From: Streptomyces nanshensis
Lineage (GTDB): Bacteria > Actinomycetota > Actinomycetes > Streptomycetales > Streptomycetaceae
Length of the DNA stretch: 33,030 nt
Assembly: GCF_001751255.1 (NCBI RefSeq)
Contig: NZ_LJGW01000162.1
Location: 4,279-37,308 of the forward strand
Direction of reading: 5' to 3'
In this document: in pieces, positions 1 to 7,499 of the stretch
Layout of the letters: every line of letters begins with the position of its first letter
Numbering within the stretch: the first letter of the stretch is position 1
Notes under the pieces: generated by a model
Databases searched by the model: none
Told to the model about the DNA's origin: nothing
Seen by the model: only the letters and a program-made list of their open reading frames with translations
Position numbers and translations under genes: made by a program

Positions 1-48
1 GGTGGCTCCGGTGATGACGTAGACGCGGTCCTTCAGCCCGAGATCCAT
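1..48 (-). CDS. SDR family oxidoreductase, N-terminal fragment
   Basis: Only the first 16 codons are in the window; the rest lies beyond position 1. The peptide reads MDLGLKDRVYVITGAT. The last residues are the start of the Rossmann-fold glycine motif of short-chain dehydrogenases (hydrophobic strand, then TGA/TGG...G). The ATG is at 48 on the minus strand, 65 bases downstream of the SURF1 stop, so it may be the third gene of a minus-strand run after the exonuclease and SURF1. A weak GTGAG lies just before the ATG. Substrate cannot be inferred from so short a piece. Confidence 0.7.
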   Translation of the reverse strand, partial: MDLGLKDRVYVITGAT

Positions 49-113
49 GGCTCACAGTGTGCGCCACCGTGCGGGGCGGTGTGCAGGCAGGGGGCGGTCG
101 GCGGTGAGCGGGG

Positions 114-1100
114 TCAGTCCGCGGGGCCCGCCGCGGGAGCGGGGGAGGGGGCCTTCTCACCGGCGGCTTCGGCGGGACCGCCGTCGGGGCCGGGTGAACT
201 GCCGTCCGTGCCACGGGTGTTGAGCGCCTCGCCGCCCGCGTCACCGGCACGGCCCGCGTCACGGGCACCGGCACCGCCCGTGCCCGTACCGTCCGGGTCG
301 TCAGCGCCGCCCGTGCCGCCCGTACCGTTCGCGCCGCCGTCCTCCCGCGCCGTACGGTCCTGCCGTTCGCGGCGTACGAGCACCACCCAGCCGACCGGCA
401 CCGCCGCCGCGAAGAGCCACCACTGCACGGCGTACGCCATGTGCGGGCCGATGCTGTCGTGGTCGGGCTCCGGGATGCGCTCCGGCTGCGCACCGTGCGG
501 CTTCGGCGAGACCCCCGTGAGCTGGAGATGGCCGCGCAGCACCGGCCGCTTCAGGGCCTTGGCCTGCTGGCGGCTGTCGATCAGCATCACCTGGCGCGGC
601 GGCAGCCCCGGCTTGTCCTTGATGCCGCTGGCCTCGCTCGTCTCGTCGGCCATGATCCGCCCGGTGACGGTCACGTCACCGCGCGGTGGCGGGGGCACGT
701 CGGGGAAGCGGGTCAGGTCGCCGTTCGCCTCGATCCAGCCGCGGTTGACCAGGACGGCGCTGCCGTCGCCCTGGACGAGCGGGGTGACGACGAAGTAGCC
801 GATGGACTTCTCGTCGGCGCCCGTGCGCTGGCGCACCACGACCTCGTGCGCGGTGTCGAAGCGGCCCTTCGCCCGCACCGTACGGAACTGGTCGTCCTCC
901 GCCGGTCCGTGGCGCGTGGAGCTGAGCCTGCCGAAGGGCACCGGGTCCGCCGCGAGGCTGGAGGCGACCAGCTCGTTGTGCGCGACCCTCGACTCGTGTC
1001 GGTGAAGCTGCCAGAAGCCCAGCTCGATCATCGCGGGGATGAGAGCGAGGCCGAGGAGGGTGAGGATCACCCACTGCCTGGACAACAGGAACCGGTACAC
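114..1100 (-). CDS. SURF1 family cytochrome oxidase biogenesis protein
   Basis: SURF1/Shy1 proteins are inner-membrane assembly factors for the heme-copper (aa3) cytochrome c oxidase. The 328-aa product starts with GTG at 1100. A first membrane helix near residues 10-30 ends in the family hallmark GFWQLHRHESR. The extracytoplasmic domain carries the VNRGWI motif, and a second helix lies near residues 220-240 (AYAVQWWLFAAAVPVGW). About 80 C-terminal residues are Gly/Ala/Asp/Pro-rich low complexity after the conserved domain, typical of actinobacterial members and probably cytoplasmic and disordered. The gene follows the exonuclease by 25 bp. A TAGCGT hexamer at 1114-1109 (minus) ends 8 nt before the GTG, so it may also have its own leaderless transcript. 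Confidence 0.9.
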   Translation of the reverse strand: MYRFLLSRQWVILTLLGLALIPAMIELGFWQLHRHESRVAHNELVASSLAADPVPFGRLSSTRHGPAEDDQFRTVRAKGRFDTAHEVVVRQRTGADEKSIGYFVVTPLVQGDGSAVLVNRGWIEANGDLTRFPDVPPPPRGDVTVTGRIMADETSEASGIKDKPGLPPRQVMLIDSRQQAKALKRPVLRGHLQLTGVSPKPHGAQPERIPEPDHDSIGPHMAYAVQWWLFAAAVPVGWVVLVRRERQDRTAREDGGANGTGGTGGADDPDGTGTGGAGARDAGRAGDAGGEALNTRGTDGSSPGPDGGPAEAAGEKAPSPAPAAGPAD

Positions 1101-1125
1101 GTCTGACGACGCTACCTTCCGCCGC

Positions 1126-2304
1126 TCACCGCTCCGCTGCGGGGGCCACGCACCGCAGCAGTTGCTGGAAGGCGGCCTCGTCCAGCACGGGCGTCCCGTA
1201 CGCCTGCGCCTTGACGACCTTCGAGGTCAGCGAGCCCGGGTCGTTGGTGACCAGGAGGCTGGTCAGACGTGAGACCTGCGAGGAGACGTGCAGCCCGGCC
1301 TCCGTCGCCCGGTCCTCCAGCAGTTCGCGGTCGACGGAGGTGTCGCCCGAGATCGCGACTCGCATGCCTTGTATGAGACGGCCGCCCGGTTCGTAGCGCC
1401 CGGGGTTGGGATACGGGCACGGCGGGAGCTTGCGCGAGCGGCGCCAGGCGAAGCCGTACGGACGGGAGGCCGCCGGACCCCGGCCGTACCGTCCGCCGGA
1501 GCGCGCCCCCGGCACACCGGAACCGCGGCTGCCGGATCCGCCCCCGTACGCGTCCGCGCCCGCCCCGTCCGGGCCCTCCGCCCACTCCGCCAGGGGTCGG
1601 CAGGCGTGCAGCGGAAGCCGCACCTCCTGCTGTGCCGCGAGATGGAGGCTGGGCCGGAAGGCCTCGGCCAGCACCCGTGCGTCGTCCAGGGCGTGGTGCG
1701 CGCGGCGCTGCGAGACGCCGTAGTGCGCGGCGAGGGACTCCAGCTTGTGGTTGGGGAGCGGCAGCGAGAGCCGCTTGGCGAGGGCGATCGTGCACAGCCG
1801 CTGCCGTACGGGCGGGGTGCGCCGGGCGCGCGCGTACTCCCGGGCGATCATCGACCAGTCGAAGATCGCGTTGTGCGCGACGAGGACGCGGCCGTCCAGC
1901 CGCGCGCCCAGCTCGTCGGCGATCTCCGTGAACAGGGGTGCGTCGACGAGGTCTTCGCTCGTCAGACCGTGGATCCAGGTGGGGCCGGGATCGCGCTGCG
2001 GGTTGACCGTCGAATACCAGTGGTCCTGCACCTCGCCGCGGGCGTCCAGGCGGTAGACGGCGGCGGAGACGATGCGGTCGTCGCGGGCCAGGCCCGTGGT
2101 CTCGACGTCCACCACGGCATAGCCCTCCGGATACTCCTCGGGCCACAGGCGCCGGGATCCGGAGCCGGCGGCCGGCGACTGAGCGGGGAGACGGGCCGCC
2201 GCCGGCCGCTCGCCCCCGTCCGTGAGGTCTCCGTCCGTGAACGCCCCGGGCTCGCTGTCCCCGTCCCCGGGCTCGCCCGGGAGTGCCGTGTGGTCTTCGA
2301 GCAT
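1126..2304 (-). CDS. DEDDh 3'-5' exonuclease with C-terminal BRCT domain
   Basis: DnaQ/epsilon-like exonuclease, 392 aa from the ATG at 2304. Exonuclease motifs are in order: ExoI VDVETTGL (D66, E68), ExoII VAHNAIFDW (D149), ExoIII RAHHALDDAR (H203, D208), so the two-metal catalytic set looks complete. After a Gly/Ser/Arg-rich linker (about 225-300), residues about 305-385 (GMRVAISGDTSVDRELLE...) form a BRCT-type fold. This architecture occurs in actinobacterial proteins annotated as DNA polymerase III epsilon-like; a role in repair or proofreading is inference. The frame stays open upstream to 2514, but the extra 70 residues are Arg/Ala/Pro-rich and not family-like. A TAGTCT hexamer 8 nt before 2304 supports the shorter, leaderless start. 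Confidence 0.88.
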   Translation of the reverse strand: MLEDHTALPGEPGDGDSEPGAFTDGDLTDGGERPAAARLPAQSPAAGSGSRRLWPEEYPEGYAVVDVETTGLARDDRIVSAAVYRLDARGEVQDHWYSTVNPQRDPGPTWIHGLTSEDLVDAPLFTEIADELGARLDGRVLVAHNAIFDWSMIAREYARARRTPPVRQRLCTIALAKRLSLPLPNHKLESLAAHYGVSQRRAHHALDDARVLAEAFRPSLHLAAQQEVRLPLHACRPLAEWAEGPDGAGADAYGGGSGSRGSGVPGARSGGRYGRGPAASRPYGFAWRRSRKLPPCPYPNPGRYEPGGRLIQGMRVAISGDTSVDRELLEDRATEAGLHVSSQVSRLTSLLVTNDPGSLTSKVVKAQAYGTPVLDEAAFQQLLRCVAPAAER

Positions 2305-2565
2305 GGTCACAGAGACTACGGGTCGGCACTGACACTCACGGCGCCGCCCGTCGCCCGGACGTGCGGCCGAGCCCTCGTCAACCTCCGTACGGGCGAACGG
2401 GGTTGGGGCCCGTAGCGGCGGTGCGGCGGCGTCTGCACGGGCCAGGCGGAGGCTCGACGGAGGCGCGGCGGCGGCCTGGCGGAGGGGAAGATTCCGCTGT
2501 GGGCTGACGGCCACTCATTTTTTACTTGTCGGTAACAACCTCTGGCGGGGCGGGACTCCGGCCCT

Positions 2566-2571
2566 TACCTT
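2566..2571 (+). promoter_or_regulatory. Candidate -10 box of a leaderless transcript (hydroxylase)
   Basis: TACCTT ends exactly 6 nt before the ATG at 2578 and no Shine-Dalgarno is visible there. This is the geometry of leaderless Streptomyces mRNAs. No convincing -35 box was found. The remaining 2305-2565 gap between the divergent exonuclease and hydroxylase shows nothing else I can name. Confidence 0.4.
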
Positions 2572-2577
2572 GCTGAC

Positions 2578-3459
2578 ATGCCGTCTCACTTGCCCGACGT
2601 CGTCGTGTGGTCGATACCCGCCTTCGTTCTGCTCACGGTCATCGAGATCGTGAGCTACCGCCTCCATCCGGACGAGGACTCCGCCGGATACGAGACCAAG
2701 GACGCAGCCACGAGCATCGGCATGGGGCTCGGCAGCCTCGTCTTCGACGCTCTGTGGAAGATTCCGATCGTCGCGATCTACGCGGGGGTCTACGAACTGA
2801 CGCCGCTGCGCGTGCCGGTGGTGTGGTGGACGCTGCCGCTGATGCTGCTCGCGCAGGACTTCTTCTACTACTGGTCGCACCGCGGGCACCACGTCATCCG
2901 CATCCTGTGGGCCTGCCATGTGGTGCACCACTCCAGCCGGAAGTTCAACTTCACCACCGCGCTGCGCCAGCCCTGGACGAGCTGGACGGTCTGGCCCTTC
3001 TACGTGCCGCTGATCGCGCTCGGCGTGCATCCGGCCGCTCTCGCCTTCTGCTCCTCGGCGAACCTCGTCTACCAGTTCTGGATCCACACCGAGCGGATCG
3101 GCAAGCTGCCGCGTCCCGTCGAGTTCGTCTTCAACACGCCCTCGCACCACCGCGTCCACCACGCCTCCCAAGGCGGCTATCTGGACCGGAACTTCGGCGG
3201 CATCCTGATCGTGTGGGACCGGCTCTTCGGGTCGTTCACACCCGAGACCGAGCCCTGCGTCTACGGCCTCACCAAGAACATCGCGACGTACAACCCGCTG
3301 CGTGTGGCCACGCACGAGTACGCCGCCATCGGACGCGATCTGCGGGCGGCACGGAGCTGGAACGAGCGTGCGGGGAAGGTCTTCAGGGGACCGGGCTGGG
3401 CTCCCGAGGAGCAGGCCGCCGGGAGCGGCGAGCCCCCGGCGCGTGCCGCCGACGCGTAG
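2578..3459 (+). CDS. Sterol desaturase / fatty acid hydroxylase family membrane protein
   Basis: The 293-aa integral membrane protein belongs to the FA_hydroxylase (ERG3/SUR2-like) superfamily, di-iron oxygenases acting on lipid acyl or sterol-like substrates. The histidine clusters that bind the two irons are visible: HRGHH at 101-105, HVVHH at 114-118, and a distal NTPSHHRVHHASQ. Hydrophobic segments lie near residues 7-27, 45-72 and 80-98, with another pair after residue 135. The C-terminal 35 residues are Ala/Gly/Pro-rich and probably disordered. The gene is monocistronic, divergent from the exonuclease and convergent with the protease. Substrate is unknown; hydroxylation of a membrane lipid or hopanoid/carotenoid-type molecule is possible but not shown by the sequence. 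Confidence 0.85.
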   Translation: MPSHLPDVVVWSIPAFVLLTVIEIVSYRLHPDEDSAGYETKDAATSIGMGLGSLVFDALWKIPIVAIYAGVYELTPLRVPVVWWTLPLMLLAQDFFYYWSHRGHHVIRILWACHVVHHSSRKFNFTTALRQPWTSWTVWPFYVPLIALGVHPAALAFCSSANLVYQFWIHTERIGKLPRPVEFVFNTPSHHRVHHASQGGYLDRNFGGILIVWDRLFGSFTPETEPCVYGLTKNIATYNPLRVATHEYAAIGRDLRAARSWNERAGKVFRGPGWAPEEQAAGSGEPPARAADA

Positions 3460-3503
3460 GACGGTGGACGCGGCGGTGGACGCGTAAGCCCCCGGACATG
3501 CGA

Positions 3504-3536
3504 GAGGGCCGGGCCACCCGAGCAGCCCGGCCCCTC
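3504..3536 (+). terminator. Hairpin terminator after the hydroxylase gene
   Basis: The arms GAGGGCCGGGC (3504-3514) and GCCCGGCCCCTC (3525-3536) pair over 11 bp with one bulged base and a 10-nt loop. There is no U-tract, as is common in Streptomyces. It lies 45 bases after the stop, in a convergent gap. Confidence 0.7.
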
Positions 3537-3549
3537 ACCGGCGGATGTG

Positions 3550-3604
3550 CCGGCGCCGGCCGCCGCGTCCCGACCGTCAGGTCAACGGACGCCGCCGGCG
3601 CCGG
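3550..3604 (-). terminator. Interrupted hairpin after the protease gene
   Basis: The left part CCGGCGCCGGC...GCGTCC and the right part GGACGC..CCGGCGCCGG are complementary with small internal mismatches. The element starts 24 bases beyond the protease stop (minus strand) and would serve as its terminator. Confidence 0.5.
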
Positions 3605-3627
3605 AGTTCACCCGGCGAACGGCACGC

Positions 3628-5166
3628 TCACTTCTTCACGGCGGCGAGGGCGTCGACGATGCCGTGGCCGTAGAAGCTGTTGTTGCCCTTGAGGCCCGTG
3701 CACTCGGCCTCGTACGTGCCCTCGCCGTCAGGGTCGTACGAGTCGGGGCACGAGACGCTCTTCGCCTGCGCCTTCAGCCGCCACGCGATCTCCTTGGGCG
3801 TGGACTCGGGGTGCTTGCTCTTGACGAGCGCCGCGACACCGGCGACCTGCGGTCCGGCCATCGACGTGCCCTGGAGGTAGGCGTAGTCGCCGTCGGGCAT
3901 GGTCGAGAGCACGCCGCCGTCCTTGGCCGGCTCGGCCGGCGTCTGGTAGCGGCGGTCGCCGCCGGGAGCGGCCAGATCGATCTGGTCCAGGCCGTAGTTG
4001 GAGAAGTACGACTTCCCGTCCTCGGCTCCGGTGGAGGAGACCGAGGTCACCCCGGGCAGCATGCTCGGGACGTCCGGGCACTCCGCCGGGTCGACGGTGC
4101 GCTCGACGGGCTTGGTGTCGTTCGGGCTGGTGTCGTCCTTGATCTCGGTGGCGGCCAGGTCGTGCGAGGAGTTGCCGGCCGAGGAGACGTGGGTGACGCC
4201 CTTGTCCGTCGCGTATTTCACGGCACGGCCCACAGCGTCCGCGATGGCCTTCTGGTCGGCGTCATCGGGGCAGTTGTAGAGCCAAGGGTCCGTGTAATAG
4301 CTGTTGTTGGTGACGTCGACGCCGTGGTCGGCGGCGAAGACCATCGCGCAGACGACGGCCTCGCTGTAGAAGAGCGAGGTCTCCTTCTCGGACACCTTCA
4401 GCGAGGCGACCTTCACGCCCGGCGCGACGCCGGCGACGCCGACGCCGTTGCGCGGGGCGGCGATGATGCCCGCCACGTGCGTGCCGTGGTAGTCGTTCGC
4501 CGGGTCGAAGGGACGCCAGGCGCCCTTCTTCGTGACGGCCTTGCCGCCGACACAGCTCGCGGACTGGTCGGCCGCGAAGTTGGCCTTCAGGTCAGGGTGT
4601 GTGTCGTCGACGCCGGTGTCGATCACGCCGACGGTGACGTCCCTGCTGCCCTGATCGATCTTGCTGGCCTTGTCGGCCTTGATGGCGCGCTTGTCCCACT
4701 GGAGGGACTCCAGCGGCTCCTTGCCCTCGGCCTCGGCCTTCGCCCTCGCCTGCGCACCCGTGGCGGACTTCGGGACCTCGACGTACTTCGGCTTGCCCAC
4801 ATCGGTGGTGGCGGCCGACTCGAGCGGGGCCGTACGGGTCGCGCCCGCCGTCTCCACGCCCTTCACGGAACGCATCGTGGCGCCGAACTTCGCGTTCGAC
4901 GAGTGCGCCACGATGACGCCTATCTTCTCGTAGGCGGCGACGACCTTGCCGTCCGCCTTCGAGATCTCCTTCTTCACACGTCCCACCGTGCCGGGGTCGG
5001 CCTTGGTGTTGACGACGTAGCTCAGTTTTTCGCCGTCCTTCTTCGCGGAGGCGGTTGCGTCCTGTCCGCTCGCTACGGCGGCTCCCGCCAGCCCCAGTGA
5101 AGCAGTCAGAACCAGTCCCAGCGGCATCGCGAGTCTTCGCCACCGTCTGGAGGGCTGAGAATCCAT
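3628..5166 (-). CDS. Secreted subtilisin-like serine protease (peptidase S8)
   Basis: The 512-aa extracellular endopeptidase starts at ATG 5166. Signal peptide: Arg-rich n-region (SRRWRR), hydrophobic core about 13-30, likely cleavage after AVAS near residue 33. Residues about 45-115 resemble an I9-type prodomain that folds and inhibits the protease until removed. Catalytic residues are complete: D183 (GVIDTG), H227 (HGTHVAG), oxyanion N332 (SSAGNSS), S435 (GTSMAGP). The ATG at 5166 has GGAG five bases upstream; a GTG at 5196 would add ten non-signal-like residues and was not chosen. The gene is monocistronic with its own promoter and convergent with the hydroxylase. Cys residues at about 205, 273, 299 and 363 may form disulfides. 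Its targets are unknown; related proteases serve nutrition or development. Confidence 0.9.
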   Translation of the reverse strand: MDSQPSRRWRRLAMPLGLVLTASLGLAGAAVASGQDATASAKKDGEKLSYVVNTKADPGTVGRVKKEISKADGKVVAAYEKIGVIVAHSSNAKFGATMRSVKGVETAGATRTAPLESAATTDVGKPKYVEVPKSATGAQARAKAEAEGKEPLESLQWDKRAIKADKASKIDQGSRDVTVGVIDTGVDDTHPDLKANFAADQSASCVGGKAVTKKGAWRPFDPANDYHGTHVAGIIAAPRNGVGVAGVAPGVKVASLKVSEKETSLFYSEAVVCAMVFAADHGVDVTNNSYYTDPWLYNCPDDADQKAIADAVGRAVKYATDKGVTHVSSAGNSSHDLAATEIKDDTSPNDTKPVERTVDPAECPDVPSMLPGVTSVSSTGAEDGKSYFSNYGLDQIDLAAPGGDRRYQTPAEPAKDGGVLSTMPDGDYAYLQGTSMAGPQVAGVAALVKSKHPESTPKEIAWRLKAQAKSVSCPDSYDPDGEGTYEAECTGLKGNNSFYGHGIVDALAAVKK

Positions 5167-5205
5167 GGGATCTCCATGTTGTCCGAAGTTGACCACAGAG
5201 ATGGG

Positions 5206-5235
5206 AACTTAGCGTCGATCGGTGCTGCTCAGCAA
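5206..5235 (-). promoter_or_regulatory. Candidate promoter of the secreted protease gene
   Basis: Read on the minus strand: -35 TTGCTG (5235-5230), 18-bp spacer, -10 TAAGTT (5211-5206). Transcription would start near 5199, giving a leader of about 33 nt before the ATG at 5166 that includes its GGAG. Confidence 0.4.
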
Positions 5236-5300
5236 CGGATCCGGGAGATGGCCCGGGTTTGTCTTCGATAACGCTTCCGTGACCCGGAGACGACCCCCTG

Positions 5301-5328
5301 TTGCTGTGCCCTTGTGAAGATCTACGAT
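5301..5328 (+). promoter_or_regulatory. Candidate promoter of the DUF485-actP operon
   Basis: TTGCTG (5301-5306), 16-bp spacer, TACGAT (5323-5328). The start would be near 5335, leaving a leader of about 70 nt before the GTG at 5408. A weak match; the -35 equals that of the divergent protease promoter. Confidence 0.35.
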
Positions 5329-5407
5329 GCGCCGCACTTGCACTGCTGGCATCAACACCCCGACCTGCTCTTTTCTTCACCGCTCACTCACATCGACTGG
5401 AGTCAAC

Positions 5408-5755
5408 GTGGACTCAGCACCCGAGAACGAGAGGTCCGCGCCACCGGGCGGCACGGACTACCAACAGGTGCAGCAGAGCGCGGAGTTCGGAGAGCTGCGG
5501 AGCACTTTCCGGTCATTCGCGTTTCCCCTCACCGTGGGCTTCATCGCCTGGTACCTGCTGTACGTGCTGCTCTCGAACTACGCCGGCGGATTCATGGCGA
5601 CCAAAGTCGCCGGCAACATCAACGTCGCCTTCGTCCTGGGGCTCGCCCAGTTCCTGACCACCTTCCTCATCGCCTGGTGGTACTCCCGTCACGCCGCGGC
5701 CAAGCTCGACCCCAAGGGCGAGGCCATCAAGAACCGTCTGGACGGTGAAGCATGA
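5408..5755 (+). CDS. DUF485 domain membrane protein (YjcH-like), partner of ActP
   Basis: The 115-aa protein starts at GTG 5408, preceded by GGAG five bases upstream. After about 35 hydrophilic residues come two membrane helices (about 42-60, FPLTVGFIAWYLLYVLL, and 75-97, VAFVLGLAQFLTTFLIAWWY). A short basic tail follows. DUF485 proteins are regularly encoded directly upstream of acetate/solute:sodium symporters (as yjcH precedes actP in E. coli). Here the stop overlaps the ActP start by 4 bases (ATGA), a sign of translational coupling. The role is probably assembly or activity of the symporter; that is inference from co-occurrence, not from a catalytic motif. Confidence 0.88.
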   Translation: MDSAPENERSAPPGGTDYQQVQQSAEFGELRSTFRSFAFPLTVGFIAWYLLYVLLSNYAGGFMATKVAGNINVAFVLGLAQFLTTFLIAWWYSRHAAAKLDPKGEAIKNRLDGEA

Positions 5756-7398
5756 GCCTCACGCACTCGCTCACCCCGGCGGCACAGGTGCAACTCGCAG
5801 CCGAGGGTGCAAGTCAGCACCGCACTCTGATCGTCACACTCTTCACCGTCTTCGTCCTGCTGACGCTGGGCATCACGGTGTGGGCGGGCCGCAGGACCAA
5901 GGACGCCACCGACTTCTACGCCGGCGGCCGTCAGTTCAGCGGACTCCAGAACGGTCTGGCGATCTCCGGCGACTACATGTCGGCGGCCTCGTTCCTCGGC
6001 ATCGCGGGCGCGATCGCGCTGTCCGGGTACGACGGCTTCCTCTACTCCATCGGGTTCCTGGTGGCCTGGCTGGTCGCCCTGGTGCTCGTCGCGGAGCCGC
6101 TGCGCAACTCCGGCCGCTACACGATGGGCGACGTCCTCGCGTTCCGGATGCGGCAGCGTCCCGTCCGTACGGCGGCGGGCGTCTCCACGATCATCGTCTC
6201 GATCTTCTATCTGCTGGCGCAGATGGTGGGCGCGGGCGCCCTGGTCGCCCTGCTGCTGGGCATCACCGGCGACGCGGGCAAGAACCTCATCGTGGTACTC
6301 GTCGGCGTCGTCATGGTGCTGTACGTGACGATCGGCGGCATGAAGGGCACCACGTGGGTGCAGATGATCAAGGCCGTGCTGCTCATCGGCGGCACGCTCA
6401 TCATCACCGTCCTGGTGCTGCACAAGTTCAACTACAACGTCTCCAGCCTCCTCGGCGCCGCCGCGGAGAACAGCGGGAAGGGCGCCTCGTTCCTCGAACC
6501 GGGCCTGAAGTACGGGGTGTCGGCCACCTCGAAGATCGACTTCATCTCGCTGGGGCTCGCGTTGGTGCTCGGCACCGCGGGACTGCCGCACATCCTGATC
6601 CGCTTCTACACCGTCCCGACGGCCAAGGCCGCCCGTAAGTCGGTGAACTGGGCGATCGGCATCATCGGCGTCTTCTACCTGATGACCATCGCGCTGGGCT
6701 TCGGCGCGGCGGCGCTGCTCTCCCAGAAGACGATCACGGGCTCGGACCCCGCGGGCAACACCGCGGCGCCCCTGCTCGCCCAGGAGATCGGCGGCGGCGC
6801 CGACTCGACGGGCGGCGCGGTCCTGCTCGCGATGATCTCGGCGGTGGCCTTCGCGACGATCCTCGCGGTGGTCGCCGGCCTCACGCTCGCCTCCTCGTCG
6901 TCGTTCGCGCACGACCTGTACGCGAACGTGATCCGCAAGGGCAAGGCGACCGAGAAGGAGGAGGTCAGCGCGGCACGGATCTCCTCGGTGATCATCGGCG
7001 CCGTGGCGATCGGCCTCGGCATCTTCGCCGGCGGGCTGAACGTGGCGGGGCTCGTCGCCCTCGCGTTCGCGGTGGCCGCCTCGGCGAACCTGCCGACGAT
7101 CCTCTACAGCCTGTTCTGGAAGCGCTTCACGACGCAGGGCGCGCTGTGGTCGATCTACGGCGGACTCGTCTCGTCGGTGGTCCTGGTGCTCTTCTCGCCC
7201 GTGGTCACCGGCGAGCCGACGTCGATGTTCCCCGACGCCGACATCGCCTTCTTCCCGCTCTCCAACCCGGGTCTGATCTCGATCCCGCTCGGCTTCCTGC
7301 TGGGCTGGCTCGGGTCGGTGCTCTCCAAGGAGGAGAGCGCGGTCGAGAAGCACGCGGAGCTGGAGGTGCGCTCGCTCACGGGCCACGGAGCGCTCTGA
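5752..7398 (+). CDS. actP: Cation/acetate symporter (sodium:solute symporter family)
   Basis: The 548-aa polytopic protein belongs to the SSS family (about 13 helices) and takes up acetate and similar short monocarboxylates with a cation. Family features are GRRTKDATDFYAGGR near residues 46-60, the GDYMSAASFLG segment near 73-83 (substrate/ion site region), and the mid-protein GTAGLPHILIRFY stretch. The length matches E. coli ActP (549 aa). The start ATG overlaps the DUF485 stop, and the C-terminus is a short charged tail. Paired with DUF485, the identification as an ActP-type carrier is strong. The exact substrate (acetate, pyruvate, propionate) cannot be read from sequence. Confidence 0.9.
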   Translation: MSLTHSLTPAAQVQLAAEGASQHRTLIVTLFTVFVLLTLGITVWAGRRTKDATDFYAGGRQFSGLQNGLAISGDYMSAASFLGIAGAIALSGYDGFLYSIGFLVAWLVALVLVAEPLRNSGRYTMGDVLAFRMRQRPVRTAAGVSTIIVSIFYLLAQMVGAGALVALLLGITGDAGKNLIVVLVGVVMVLYVTIGGMKGTTWVQMIKAVLLIGGTLIITVLVLHKFNYNVSSLLGAAAENSGKGASFLEPGLKYGVSATSKIDFISLGLALVLGTAGLPHILIRFYTVPTAKAARKSVNWAIGIIGVFYLMTIALGFGAAALLSQKTITGSDPAGNTAAPLLAQEIGGGADSTGGAVLLAMISAVAFATILAVVAGLTLASSSSFAHDLYANVIRKGKATEKEEVSAARISSVIIGAVAIGLGIFAGGLNVAGLVALAFAVAASANLPTILYSLFWKRFTTQGALWSIYGGLVSSVVLVLFSPVVTGEPTSMFPDADIAFFPLSNPGLISIPLGFLLGWLGSVLSKEESAVEKHAELEVRSLTGHGAL

Positions 7399-7411
7399 GC
7401 GACGGCCTGGA

Positions 7412-7458
7412 GGGGACGCCGCCGGCTTCAACGATCTGTTGAATGTCGGCGGCGTCCC
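7412..7458 (+). terminator. Long hairpin terminator between actP and moaA
   Basis: The arms 7412-7432 and 7438-7458 are complementary over about 20 bp with one mismatch and one extra base around the 5-nt loop GATCT. There is no U-tract. It begins 14 bases after the actP stop and ends 41 bases before the moaA start. A TGTTGA-17-TACGCT pair (7437-7465) overlaps its right arm and could be a moaA promoter. Confidence 0.75.
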
Positions 7459-7499
7459 GTACGCTGCCAGAACGGCACAACCGTGGGAGGGCCGCCGGA

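Noticed and set aside
3547-5100. Long open frames antisense to real genes (here 517 codons opposite the protease; likewise 5689-7515, 14451-15938 and 19595-21589 on the minus strand)
   Set aside because: They are Arg/Val/Asp or His/Arg-rich translations without family features, an artefact of third-position GC in the true genes.
5167-5196. GTG at 5196 as protease start
   Set aside because: It gives ten residues that do not extend the signal peptide, while the ATG at 5166 has a well-placed GGAG. A transcription start near 5199 could in principle allow it as a leaderless start.
7399-7499. Moco riboswitch before moaA
   Set aside because: The gap is 101 bases, filled mostly by the actP terminator hairpin. 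No room for, or motif of, a Moco aptamer.
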